A stretch of 17,468 bases of DNA from Gammaproteobacteria bacterium (GCA_003233075.1 QIKQ01000348.1:1-17468), one strand, 5' to 3'; shown: positions 1 through 7,630, counted from the first letter of the stretch. Translations and numbers: made by a program. Notes: generated from the sequence alone by a model not told the origin.

Positions 1-12
1 TTCTTAAGCAAT

Positions 13-36
13 AAAAAAGCGAGTCTAAACTCGCTT
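13..36 (-). terminator. Intrinsic terminator, minus strand
   Basis: Arms AAGCGAGT (17-24) and ACTCGCTT (29-36) form a perfect 8-bp stem with a 4-nt loop. Read on the minus strand, the stem is followed by a run of six T (the A run at 13-18). It lies about 165 bp beyond the amtB stop and is the best candidate for the end of the glnK-amtB transcript, although it could serve a gene outside the window. Confidence 0.7.
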
Positions 37-142
37 AAATACTACAATCACGATTACAAATACAATTGAAAGTGGATTAACTTTCAGTCTGATTAATTTG
101 TATCACTTTTATTAGAGTGTGCATAACCCTAAAAATAACCCA

Positions 143-186
143 TTCAATCTAATTGAATCCCTAAAACTAAAGTTAGTTTTAGGGAT
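143..186. repeat. Pair of perfect inverted repeats just downstream of amtB
   Basis: Two adjoining hairpins start about 14 bp past the amtB stop. One has perfect 14-bp arms at 157-170 and 173-186 with a 2-nt centre. The other has 6-bp arms at 143-148 and 152-157 with a 3-nt loop. Neither is followed by a T run, so they look more like 3'-end stabilising or protein-binding palindromes than simple terminators. A further 7-bp inverted repeat lies at 67-73 and 80-86. Confidence 0.6.
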
Positions 187-200
187 CAATTAATATCTAG

Positions 201-1556
201 TTAAAGGTTATAACCTTTCTCATCGTGTAATGCGATATCCAATCCTTCAGTTTCTTGATCTTCAGAAACTCGAGCACCAAATATGATTTTAACGACAATG
301 AATATAGCAATACTAAAAACAGCACACCAAGCAATGGTAACCAGAACACTTTCAGTTTGTATCCAAGTTTGCGCCAATACCGACTTATCACCGACCATTT
401 CCTTAGTCGCAAATCCGCCCATGTCTGGGTGACCAAAAACACCAGTCAAAATTGCACCAACGATACCACCCACTGCATGTACACCAAACACATCGAGTGA
501 GTCATCATAACCAAGCATGCGCTTAATACTCGTCGAAGCGATGAAACAAATTACCCCTGCCGAAAGACCGATAATGAGTCCACCTAATGGAGCGACTGTG
601 CCAGAAGCAGGTGTAATAGCAACAAGACCTGCAACCGCCCCAGTAACAATACCTAAGACACTCGGTTTGCCATGCCTAATCCATTCCATTGCCATCCAAG
701 CAAATGCCGCTGATGCAGATGCTAGCTGAGTAACCAACATTGCCATACCCGCCGTACCGTCAGCTGCTAATTGAGAACCGGCATTAAAACCAAACCAACC
801 AACCCAAAGCAGTGAAGCACCGACTACCGTTAACGATAGGTTATGTGGAGCCATCATCGTTGTCGGATAACCTTTACGCTTACCTAACATGATTGCTAAG
901 ACTAGACCTGCGATACCAGCGTTAACATGAACCACTGTGCCACCCGCAAAATCCCATGCGCCCCAGCTTGAAATGAGACCACCGCCCCAAACCATGTGCC
1001 AAATCGGATAGTAAACTAGGAATGACCACAAAATCATAAATACCAGCATTGGCAAGAACTTCATACGTTCAGCAAATGCACCAACAATCAGCGCTGGCGT
1101 GATAATAGCGAAAGTCATTTGAAAAGTGATATAGACTGATTCTGGGATTGTTCCACTGAGTGAGTCAGGCTTTAGTCCAGCTAAAAAGAATTTATCAGCG
1201 CTGCCAATGATAGATGAGAGGCCAATAATACTTTGCGATACTTTTTCACCCCCGACTTCCTTGACAGTTTCAATCGAAAGACTGTATCCAAACATATACC
1301 AAAGAATGCTCATCACTGCAGTAATGGCAAAACATTGCATTAATACAGAAAGCACGTTTTTAGATCGAACCATACCTGCATAGAATAAAGAAAGACCAGG
1401 AATAGTCATCAATAGAACCAATGCGGTAGCCACTATCATCCAAGCGGTGTCACCAGAATTAAGTTTTGCATCCTCTGCAAAACCTGAGAGAGGCAATAGC
1501 AGTAAACCGGCTACCATCAGAAATGCGAATAATCGCTTATTACTATTTTGTTTCAT
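201..1556 (-). CDS. amtB: Ammonium transporter AmtB
   Basis: Ammonium channel of the Amt/Mep/Rh family, a trimeric inner-membrane protein that conducts NH4+/NH3 and is blocked by GlnK when nitrogen is plentiful. The 451 residues begin with a cleavable signal peptide (about 1-27, ending near GFAED), followed by hydrophobic segments expected to form 11 membrane helices. The twin pore histidines are His210 (in VVHVNAG) and His360 (in FGVHAVGG). They are 150 residues apart, as are His168 and His318 of E. coli AmtB. The conserved substrate-site Asp is Asp202. The C-terminal tail keeps the LDIALHDEKGY region that contacts GlnK. The start is supported by a GGAGGA ribosome site at 1565-1570. The gene lies 27 bp after glnK, in one operon, presumably under NtrC and sigma54. 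Confidence 0.97.
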   Translation of the reverse strand: MKQNSNKRLFAFLMVAGLLLLPLSGFAEDAKLNSGDTAWMIVATALVLLMTIPGLSLFYAGMVRSKNVLSVLMQCFAITAVMSILWYMFGYSLSIETVKEVGGEKVSQSIIGLSSIIGSADKFFLAGLKPDSLSGTIPESVYITFQMTFAIITPALIVGAFAERMKFLPMLVFMILWSFLVYYPIWHMVWGGGLISSWGAWDFAGGTVVHVNAGIAGLVLAIMLGKRKGYPTTMMAPHNLSLTVVGASLLWVGWFGFNAGSQLAADGTAGMAMLVTQLASASAAFAWMAMEWIRHGKPSVLGIVTGAVAGLVAITPASGTVAPLGGLIIGLSAGVICFIASTSIKRMLGYDDSLDVFGVHAVGGIVGAILTGVFGHPDMGGFATKEMVGDKSVLAQTWIQTESVLVTIAWCAVFSIAIFIVVKIIFGARVSEDQETEGLDIALHDEKGYNL

Positions 1557-1583
1557 TTTTATTTTCCTCCATCGCTCTAATAT

Positions 1584-1922
1584 CTAAAGCGCTTCAGAGC
1601 CGGATTCACCGGTTCTAATGCGAATTGCTTGCTCAAGATCGAAGACGAAGATTTTGCCATCACCGATTTTGCCGGTGTTCGCAGCTTTAGTAACTGCTTC
1701 TATGACTTTATCTTGCATATCATCATTAATTGCTACTTCTAATTTGACCTTCGGTAAAAAGTCGACCACGTATTCTGCGCCACGATAAAGCTCAGTGTGA
1801 CCCTTTTGACGGCCAAAACCTTTAACTTCAGTGACGGTAATGCCTTGCACTCCAATTTCAGATAAGGCCTCACGGACGTCATCTAGTTTGAAGGGCTTAA
1901 TAATCGCTGTTATTAATTTCAT
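1584..1922 (-). CDS. glnK: Nitrogen regulatory protein P-II (GlnK)
   Basis: P-II signalling protein of 112 residues. It is a trimer that senses ATP/ADP and 2-oxoglutarate and, in its unmodified form, plugs AmtB. The T-loop is intact, with Tyr51 in YRGAEYVVDFLPK, the residue uridylylated by GlnD. The C-terminal P-II signature GDGKIFVFDLEQAIRIRTGE is present. I place the start at the ATG at 1920-1922 (MKLITAIIKPF), because the upstream in-frame TTG at 1940 would put the GGAGGC ribosome site (1929-1934) inside the coding region. Pairing with amtB identifies it as GlnK rather than GlnB, since sequence alone barely separates these paralogues. Expression is expected to rise in nitrogen limitation from the sigma54 promoter upstream. 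Confidence 0.95.
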   Translation of the reverse strand: MKLITAIIKPFKLDDVREALSEIGVQGITVTEVKGFGRQKGHTELYRGAEYVVDFLPKVKLEVAINDDMQDKVIEAVTKAANTGKIGDGKIFVFDLEQAIRIRTGESGSEAL

Positions 1923-2046
1923 TTTATTGCCTCCTAACAAATCTCTATCTTGCGATTTAACAGATAGAGCTTGTACCCGTAACTAACGTCACAAGTACGA
2001 TTTCGGATAAAAAGTTGGGTTTATATATACTTACAAGGTCTATTTC

Positions 2047-2062
2047 TGCACTTCCTGTGCCA
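2047..2062 (-). promoter_or_regulatory. Sigma54 (-24/-12) promoter of glnK-amtB
   Basis: Read on the minus strand, TGGCACAGGAAGTGCA matches the sigma54 consensus TGGCAC-N5-TTGCA with one mismatch (GTGC for TTGC). The invariant GG and GC have the correct spacing. The predicted transcription start is near 2036, giving a leader of about 114 nt before glnK. Confidence 0.85.
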
Positions 2063-2111
2063 GAATTAATATTCTTTAATAACAGTTGCTTATATTATTT
2101 AGATTAAGATT

Positions 2112-2128
2112 TGCTCTGTTTAGGTGCA
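2112..2128. promoter_or_regulatory. NtrC-like site, promoter-proximal
   Basis: TGCTCTGTTTAGGTGCA differs from the NtrC consensus TGCACY-N5-GGTGCA at one position. Its centre is about 84 bp upstream of the predicted sigma54 start and 44 bp (about four helical turns) from the second site, a helically phased arrangement suited to NtrC oligomer binding. Confidence 0.65.
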
Positions 2129-2155
2129 CTAACACAGGGAATTGATGCACACTAT

Positions 2156-2172
2156 TGCACTATATTGGTGCT
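2156..2172. promoter_or_regulatory. NtrC enhancer site, promoter-distal
   Basis: TGCACTATATTGGTGCT is nearly identical to the classical NtrC enhancer sequence of enterobacterial glnA and has the same dyad. Its centre lies about 128 bp upstream of the predicted transcription start. With the proximal site and the sigma54 promoter it makes a complete NtrC-dependent control region for glnK-amtB. Confidence 0.85.
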
Positions 2173-2388
2173 CATTATTTTAACTATTCATACGGCTTTT
2201 ATTTGCCTCTATTTGCTTTTAGGCATCTAAAATCATAAGAAATGTTGTTGGCGATGAACCATTAATTCATTACAATCTTAATCTAGAACAAGGCTTACTA
2301 GACTAAATCTATTCGCAAAGCATAACGTGGACTGATTTTACTAAGTGATTATTAACACGCAGCAATAAATTTTAGTTTAGGCTTGCGT

Positions 2389-2412
2389 TAGATGATTAGA
2401 TGATTAGATGAG
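2389..2412. repeat. Three-copy 8-bp tandem repeat upstream of ubiK
   Basis: TAGATGAT is repeated in tandem, with two exact copies and a third ending in G. It lies about 75 bp ahead of the ubiK start. The rest of the 566-bp glnK-ubiK gap (1923-2488) holds the glnK leader, its sigma54 promoter and the NtrC sites. I saw no convincing sigma70 promoter for ubiK. Confidence 0.6.
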
Positions 2413-2488
2413 CAGTACTAATTAAACTAGCAAAACTATTTTGCTGTTCCAATTAGATATACCAAAACATGTATGCGAAGGCATTAAA

Positions 2489-2740
2489 ATGATTGACCCA
2501 AAAATAATTGACGAATTTTCTCAAAAAATCGCCGACGCGATTCCACCAGGTGTAAGCCAAATAAAAACGGAAGTCGAACAAAATGTTCGCAGTACTGTTG
2601 AAGCATTTTTTTCGAAAATTAACCTAATTAGCCGCGATGAGTTTGACATTCAAACTGCGGTCTTAGCTAAAACTCGAGAAAAATTAGCAGCGCTAGAAAA
2701 GCAAATCGCTGATCTCGAAAGTCTTCATTCAAAAAAATAG
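2489..2740 (+). CDS. ubiK: Ubiquinone biosynthesis accessory factor UbiK
   Basis: Small BMFP-domain protein (YqiC family), 83 residues. In E. coli, UbiK forms a complex with UbiJ and helps aerobic ubiquinone biosynthesis, probably by presenting lipid intermediates. The sequence follows the family throughout. It has an N-terminal MIDPKIIDEF amphipathic stretch, a central SRDEFDIQTAVL motif, and a C-terminal coiled coil of TREKLAALEKQIADLE type. I chose the ATG at 2489, which has an AAGG ribosome site at 2478-2481 and matches the family N-terminus. The longer frame from 2441 would add 16 atypical residues. The adjacent yifB and divergent glnK-amtB form a conserved neighbourhood in related bacteria. 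Confidence 0.9.
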   Translation: MIDPKIIDEFSQKIADAIPPGVSQIKTEVEQNVRSTVEAFFSKINLISRDEFDIQTAVLAKTREKLAALEKQIADLESLHSKK

Positions 2741-2867
2741 AACCTTTTCTATTCCAATCTCACGTCGTTTTAACCGAAACGATCAAAGTAGATTATTTAT
2801 ATTTTTTTATTCGTATTAACGCTTATGTGGAATATCATGTTTAGAAAAAACCTATTGCGCGTAAAAA

Positions 2868-4373
2868 ATGTCGCTTGCTAAAATCTATAGCCGTGCACAA
2901 TTAGGTATTAACGCACCTTTAGTCTCAGTGGAAGTACACATTAGTCCTGGTTTACCTGGTATCTCAATTGTTGGCATGCCTGAAACTTGCGTACGCGAAA
3001 GCAAAGACCGAGTTCGAAGCGCCCTAATTTTTAATCATTTTACTATTCCAGCTCGACGCATCACCGTCAATCTTGCCCCAGCCGAACTTCGTAAACAAGG
3101 GGGACGATTTGATCTTGCGATTTCTATTGGCATTTTAATCGCAAGCCGACAATTGTCTGGCAATAAAATTGAGAACCTTGAGTTTTTAGGCGAACTTGCT
3201 CTGGACGGAACACTAAGATCAATAACCAGTATTTTACCTAGCGCTGTAAAAATAGCACAATCTAAGCGAAATTTAATTTGCCCCGCTGACAACGCGGACG
3301 AGGCCAAACTTATTAGTGAGTTAAATGTTATTCCAGCTCAGCATTTACTTGAAGTATGCAATCACCTAAACGGCATACAAACACTCAGCTTTTATCCAGC
3401 CCCTAAACCAATTCAAATAAGCAAGCCTATCCCCGATCTATCCGAAGTCAAAGGTCAAGACCATGCAAAACGCGCACTTGAGATTTCGGCGGCAGGCAAT
3501 CATAGCTTGCTCTTTGTCGGCCCACCAGGCACGGGTAAAACAATGTTAGCCAATCGCCTCAACGGTCTGCTTCCTGACCTAGAAGAAACTGAAGCATGCG
3601 AATCCGCTACCGTTTTCTCAATCAGCCATTTAGGGTTTAGCGCAAGCGACTGGGGCCGTAGACCTTTTCGCGCACCACATCACACCGCGTCTGCAATTGC
3701 CCTCATAGGCGGAGGCTCAAATCCACAACCAGGTGAGGTTTCACTTGCTCACAATGGCATATTGTTTTTAGATGAACTACCTGAATTTAGTCGCAATGCG
3801 CTTGAAGTATTACGCCAGCCCATGGAAGCAGGCTCAGTGACGATAAGTCGCGCTGCTCGTCAAGTTGATTTCCCTGCCCGTTTTTTGTTAGTGGCCGCCA
3901 TGAATCCTTGCCCTTGTGGTTTTTTAGGCGATAGTCAACGACAATGTACTTGCACGCAAGAACAAATTCAAAAATATAGATCAAAAATTTCTGGGCCACT
4001 TTTGGATAGAATCGATTTGCAAGTTTTTGTGAATCGAATTCCCGTCTCTGAACTTTCACAAGCACAATCAAGCAATGCTGCTAACAGTAAACAAATACAA
4101 AAAAAAATAGTTGCTTGTCGGCAGCTGCAAATGCTTCGCAACAAATCTTTAAACTCAAACTTATCCAATCAAGAAATAGAGTCAGTTTGTCGTTTAAAAA
4201 AAGTAGACGCTCACTTCTTAGCCGAAACAATTAACCAGTTTGGCGCATCAACTCGTTCTTATTACAAAGTTCTAAAAATTGCTCGCACCATTTCTGATCT
4301 TGATGGCATAGACTCTATAAATAAAAACCATATACTTGAAGCTTTACACTTAAGGCGATTAGATAATACATAA
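2868..4373 (+). CDS. comM: YifB/ComM-family AAA+ ATPase
   Basis: Magnesium-chelatase-like AAA+ protein of 501 residues, the usual family length. Vibrio cholerae ComM is a hexameric helicase that drives branch migration when transforming DNA is integrated; in non-competent species the role of YifB is less clear. Visible parts are the N-terminal ChlI-like domain (about 1-165, with SIVGMPETCVRESKDRVRSAL), Walker A GPPGTGKT at 218-225, Walker B LFLDE at 299-303, the cysteine-rich loop from NPCPCG at 346, and the C-terminal chelatase domain ending in the LRRLD motif. A stop codon lies two codons before the ATG, so the start cannot be further upstream. No good ribosome site is visible, so translation may be weak. 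It lies 127 bp after ubiK. The annotation yifB is equally valid. Confidence 0.93.
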   Translation: MSLAKIYSRAQLGINAPLVSVEVHISPGLPGISIVGMPETCVRESKDRVRSALIFNHFTIPARRITVNLAPAELRKQGGRFDLAISIGILIASRQLSGNKIENLEFLGELALDGTLRSITSILPSAVKIAQSKRNLICPADNADEAKLISELNVIPAQHLLEVCNHLNGIQTLSFYPAPKPIQISKPIPDLSEVKGQDHAKRALEISAAGNHSLLFVGPPGTGKTMLANRLNGLLPDLEETEACESATVFSISHLGFSASDWGRRPFRAPHHTASAIALIGGGSNPQPGEVSLAHNGILFLDELPEFSRNALEVLRQPMEAGSVTISRAARQVDFPARFLLVAAMNPCPCGFLGDSQRQCTCTQEQIQKYRSKISGPLLDRIDLQVFVNRIPVSELSQAQSSNAANSKQIQKKIVACRQLQMLRNKSLNSNLSNQEIESVCRLKKVDAHFLAETINQFGASTRSYYKVLKIARTISDLDGIDSINKNHILEALHLRRLDNT

Positions 4374-4440
4374 GAATTCTTGTTAAACTATTGTTTTTTA
4401 TACACTATGTGTTTTTATGTTATATGCTTAGTATTTTAAC

Positions 4441-4458
4441 TGTAGGTCATATCCTACA
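4441..4458 (+). promoter_or_regulatory. GacA/UvrY-type upstream activating palindrome
   Basis: TGTAGGTCATATCCTACA is a perfect 6-bp dyad with a 6-bp spacer. It has the geometry of the GacA box (TGTAAG-N6-CTTACA) found ahead of rsmX/Y/Z and csrB genes, with one symmetrical substitution per arm. It lies about 60 bp upstream of the start of the GGA-rich RNA, the usual distance. I could not assign a convincing -10 hexamer between box and RNA. Confidence 0.72.
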
Positions 4459-4507
4459 AGAATAAAGTCCATTGCTGACATCAATTGCCTAAGGGATGTG
4501 ACAGACT

Positions 4508-4656
4508 AGTTCTCATGGAAACAATCTTCGCTAAGGATTGCGGGATTTAGTTTAAAGGACTAAGCAGTTAACGGACTAGCACCAGGATAAACGTAAAGAT
4601 TTCCAAGGATACGGAAGTGCATCGGTATGCAAGGATCGCATTTCGATGCGCATTTT
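4508..4656 (+). ncRNA. Csr/Rsm-type small RNA (CsrA/RsmA sequestering)
   Basis: Predicted regulatory RNA that would titrate the translational regulator CsrA/RsmA. Nine GGA triplets start at 4517, 4535, 4543, 4557, 4573, 4585, 4607, 4613 and 4633, about four to five times chance density, and eight fit A(N)GGA. Several sit in loops of short stems: CGC/GCG around TAAGGATT (4529-4542), TTAG/CTAA (4547-4563), TTCC/GGAA around AAGGATAC (4601-4616) and ATGC/GCAT around AAGGATC (4627-4641). A UUCG-looped stem and T run close the unit. A GacA-like box precedes it. There is no open reading frame, and the region lies between yifB and a convergent gene. The 5' end is an estimate (about 4505-4517). Whether it is orthologous to RsmY, RsmZ or CsrB cannot be told by eye. 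Confidence 0.75.
4637..4656 (+). terminator. Terminator of the Rsm/Csr-type RNA
   Basis: A 5-bp stem CGCAT/ATGCG closes on a stable TTCG tetraloop (4642-4645) and is followed by CATTTT. The T run is short, so termination may be partial. The stem competes with the hairpin that presents the last GGA motif (4627-4641). Confidence 0.6.
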
Positions 4657-4750
4657 AATCCCATCTCCAACACACCTATTAAACCTAACTCCTATACTTG
4701 CTTGCTTATTCTAAGCACAATCATCAACACAATTAAACTTTATGCAAAAG

Positions 4751-5092
4751 TCACATGTGACGAAGTTTTAGCGGCACCCAAAATAAATATAAAGGCGCAG
4801 TAATAAGAAGTACACCTGCAAGTAAACCATATACAGCCCACTCTTCAGGACTTTGACTAATATTAGTCATAAAGGGAAATTTTTCTTTTAGAGTCGAAGA
4901 CATAATAGCCCAAGCAGCAAAGGAAACACCGCCGGCAGGTATAATACTTAGTATTGATTTAATCCAAGCCGAACTAATAAAATTATTGCATTCCTTACAC
5001 TTCACACTAACTAAGGGACCTAACAATACTTTTCTAAACACTGACATACATTTTTTTGAACATATTGGACAGCTTAATCTTCCAATTTTCAT
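4751..5092 (-). CDS. Zinc-ribbon two-helix membrane protein
   Basis: Uncharacterised 113-residue protein. The N-terminus carries a probable zinc ribbon built from two knuckles, Cys8-Pro-Ile-Cys11 and Cys32-Lys-Glu-Cys35, with an extra Cys15. Two hydrophobic segments follow at about 44-64 and 86-106, so it is predicted to be an integral inner-membrane protein with a short loop between the helices. The motif 'CPxC...LGP..S..C..C' followed by membrane helices recalls small uncharacterised proteins of other proteobacteria; I know no function. The start at 5092 has a weak GGGA ribosome site. It is convergent with the upstream small RNA and 286 bp downstream of the lipoprotein-pilin gene, so probably a separate transcript. 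Its reading frame and composition look genuine. Confidence 0.75.
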   Translation of the reverse strand: MKIGRLSCPICSKKCMSVFRKVLLGPLVSVKCKECNNFISSAWIKSILSIIPAGGVSFAAWAIMSSTLKEKFPFMTNISQSPEEWAVYGLLAGVLLITAPLYLFWVPLKLRHM

Positions 5093-5359
5093 AGTACATT
5101 CCCTATTATTTTTTTATTGACGCGATAGCATTACCCCACAGCAAAACACTATTTGACGCAACTATTAATACAGCTCAATAGTAACAACACCAGCTAAATA
5201 CTAGCAGAATTGACAATCTCACCCAAGCAAAATAACAGGCTATTTGTAGTCTAATTCAATTAGAGAAGAATATTACCTAACACTAATGTAAACATGAGAG
5301 AAAAATAGTTCAGTCAGCAATGACGCTGGAATTTAGGTGATCCTTTGCAAGCTGTGCAT

Positions 5360-5375
5360 GCTCAGGACGCTGAGC
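5360..5375 (-). terminator. Hairpin at 3' end of the lipoprotein-pilin gene
   Basis: Perfect 6-bp arms GCTCAG and CTGAGC with a 4-nt loop, 3 bp beyond the stop codon. No T run follows on the minus strand, so it may stabilise the 3' end or act as an inefficient terminator. I see nothing else in 5093-5359. Confidence 0.4.
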
Positions 5376-5378
5376 GGG

Positions 5379-7586
5379 CTAGTGCCTACAAATTGCCGGA
5401 GTAAGTTTATAGGCCAGTGTACTCTCACACTGCCATCGCACTAAACTGCCCTTTTCGACGATGGGTGATAAAATTATTGATGCTCCCCACAACTTTTTAC
5501 CAGTAAAACGAATAACTACTTTACCCGATTGAGGCTCAACATTGGCGTAACGAATTCCCTGGGAAGACAGCTTGCTTAGTACGACGAGATCCTTAAAAGG
5601 AGCGCTCGCAAGTGCTTGCTGATCTGGAAATTTTTTGTACTTTAAATAATATTTATTTACCTCTGTTTTATATAATTCTCCATATGAAATTCCCATAGCA
5701 ACCTTAGCCCGTATAGCGTAATCATTATAAGCCGGTATTGCTATCGCCGCTAAAATCCCTACCACCGCGACAGTCGTCATATTTGTGCCAGCAATAAACT
5801 CAAAGGGATTACTTTCAAATAATAGTTCGAATGCTATAAATTCTTTATCGAGATCAATTTTTAAACCAAAACTACCTTCCTTTGGTAAATCTAGTTCCCA
5901 GGCACTTGGTAAATTGGCAAGTTCAACTGGATAGTCGACCATGTCGCCAATCATTTGCAACATCTGTAAATACATGTAGTACATGTGACGCGGCGATGAA
6001 TTCACTTTAGTCGATAATAGCATTATGGATTTGTTGGTCGATTGCTTTTGTTTATTTACCAGCCATTTGCCGATATTAATTTTCTGCGGATAACGACTTT
6101 GATCACTTAGCATTTGTGGCACGCTTGCAAGAATAGCGTAATTGCCTTGTTCAACCCAATATAAATGTATGCGTCGCTTTAGAAATGCCTGAAATAAGGT
6201 TGGTAATTTCGATCTAAAATGCATCTTATGCCTAGGCAATAATGGAATTTGTAAGTAATTAATTTCTTGTTCGCCACTCTTATATTGATTAAAAGGCAAT
6301 TTCGATGTCTTAACTATATTCTTCAATAATTCAGAAAATTTCTTTTTATCTCGAATTTGAATAGCAAAGTATTCACCTGTTTTATCAAAATAAAGCACTA
6401 ACTGAGGCCCTATCGCATGGATTAATTCGACAACATTAAAGCCAAACATTTGCTTCATTTTGTCCATGCCACTATCAAATCGTTTCTGACGATAACTTCC
6501 TGAAGAACCTTTAACAAAACCTTTCATAGACTGCCATTGCGTTGGCCCTGGTATCGCAAGTGCAATAACTAACGTGGGCTCGCCTGCCGCATTTATATTT
6601 ATTGGCGTTGTAAAGTTGTCAACGTAAGTCGTCATATTGAAATGCGTTTTCACAACCAATTGGATTCTGCCTTTGTCATGCGATACACCCCAACCACCTG
6701 CTACTTCTTTAGTCATCGCCAAAGGCATACTAAATTTACGCATAATTTTCGAGTTAAAAACGCGGCCAAAATTACTTGTGACTTTACTTGTGTCTATCCA
6801 GAAGAAAAAACCCAAGTAACTATCATCTATTTTTGACTCCAGATCATGCATAACATGGCGTGACTTCTTCAATGAGCTAATGATAGTCTTCGCCCGAGAT
6901 TGAGTTGCAGTGAGCCCAGTAATTAAAATTAATTCACCTTCAAGCGGATTAAACTTATAAAAATATTTTAGACCGTCTAACATTAAGGAGCCTTCGCCAT
7001 TTGCATCAACTGCCATGAGCTCTTTTACGTTTTTTGCTTCACTTATAAATACCTTAAGAAATTGGCTAAACTCATCAATGGTTTTAAAATCAAGCTTAGA
7101 ATATAGCAAATAATTTGGTGCACTTTGTGTCGATGAGCTCGATAGAGTAGCTGACCCAGACTGTCCGAAATTATTTAATACCGCCATTTCTATTGGCGCA
7201 TTTAAATGATAAAAAAACAATGCTAAGTGATGGCGGGCGCCACTCTGATCTTTGCTAAATACATTTTTAAATAAACCACGCTTTAACTTATTTATTGTTT
7301 CAACATGCTTTGAATCTCGTAGCGCCTTATCTAACACATTACCCTTGGGCGTCGAAAAAAATGACCAAAAATTAGGAATACGCATATAGGCTATAGCGTT
7401 CGAAGGTAACTTACTGCGTAAGTCTGCTTTTTTCGATACTTTATCTATCTTATCTTGCGCTGCTGCTGTGCCCTTGTAACTATAAGCAGACTGGGCTTTT
7501 TTGCTGTTATTCGAATCGAAGTTTGGCTTATCACAAGAAGATATCAGAAATAAACCAATAAATAATAGAGTTCGAATTTTCAACAT
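5379..7586 (-). CDS. Lipoprotein with C-terminal type IV pilin-like domain
   Basis: 735-residue hybrid protein of unknown function. Residues 1-17 are a lipoprotein signal ending in the lipobox ISS-Cys18. Asp19 follows, which by the E. coli Lol rule would favour inner-membrane retention. A low-complexity Ser/Lys stretch leads to a large soluble region (about 55-595) I do not recognise; its opening 'LPSNAIAYMRIPN' faintly recalls DUF3352-type proteins. Residues 603-620 are a pilin-like helix (VVGILAAIAIPAYNDY), followed by a short pilin head with a probable C-terminal disulfide, Cys720-Cys733. Aligned with PilA, the prepilin cleavage glycine is absent and Glu5 is replaced by Thr601, so normal processing and assembly look unlikely. 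The frame is uninterrupted, arguing for a real fusion. The start has an AAGGTG ribosome site at 7591-7596. A (CAAAA)11 tract lies upstream. Confidence 0.85.
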   Translation of the reverse strand: MLKIRTLLFIGLFLISSCDKPNFDSNNSKKAQSAYSYKGTAAAQDKIDKVSKKADLRSKLPSNAIAYMRIPNFWSFFSTPKGNVLDKALRDSKHVETINKLKRGLFKNVFSKDQSGARHHLALFFYHLNAPIEMAVLNNFGQSGSATLSSSSTQSAPNYLLYSKLDFKTIDEFSQFLKVFISEAKNVKELMAVDANGEGSLMLDGLKYFYKFNPLEGELILITGLTATQSRAKTIISSLKKSRHVMHDLESKIDDSYLGFFFWIDTSKVTSNFGRVFNSKIMRKFSMPLAMTKEVAGGWGVSHDKGRIQLVVKTHFNMTTYVDNFTTPININAAGEPTLVIALAIPGPTQWQSMKGFVKGSSGSYRQKRFDSGMDKMKQMFGFNVVELIHAIGPQLVLYFDKTGEYFAIQIRDKKKFSELLKNIVKTSKLPFNQYKSGEQEINYLQIPLLPRHKMHFRSKLPTLFQAFLKRRIHLYWVEQGNYAILASVPQMLSDQSRYPQKINIGKWLVNKQKQSTNKSIMLLSTKVNSSPRHMYYMYLQMLQMIGDMVDYPVELANLPSAWELDLPKEGSFGLKIDLDKEFIAFELLFESNPFEFIAGTNMTTVAVVGILAAIAIPAYNDYAIRAKVAMGISYGELYKTEVNKYYLKYKKFPDQQALASAPFKDLVVLSKLSSQGIRYANVEPQSGKVVIRFTGKKLWGASIILSPIVEKGSLVRWQCESTLAYKLTPAICRH

Positions 7587-7630
7587 AATACACCTTTTTA
7601 AAAGTTTGATATAACGGCGATATCTCTAAT

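Noticed and set aside
1923..1940. Longer glnK start at the TTG at 1940
   Set aside because: It would place the GGAGGC ribosome site inside the gene; the P-II family starts at MKLI.
6637..6836. Overlapping plus-strand frames of about 60 codons
   Set aside because: Shadows of the lipoprotein-pilin gene with no ribosome site or recognisable sequence.
5379..7586. Lipoprotein-pilin gene as a frameshift artefact or pseudogene
   Set aside because: A single uninterrupted frame runs from lipobox to the pilin disulfide, with a good ribosome site and no internal stops.
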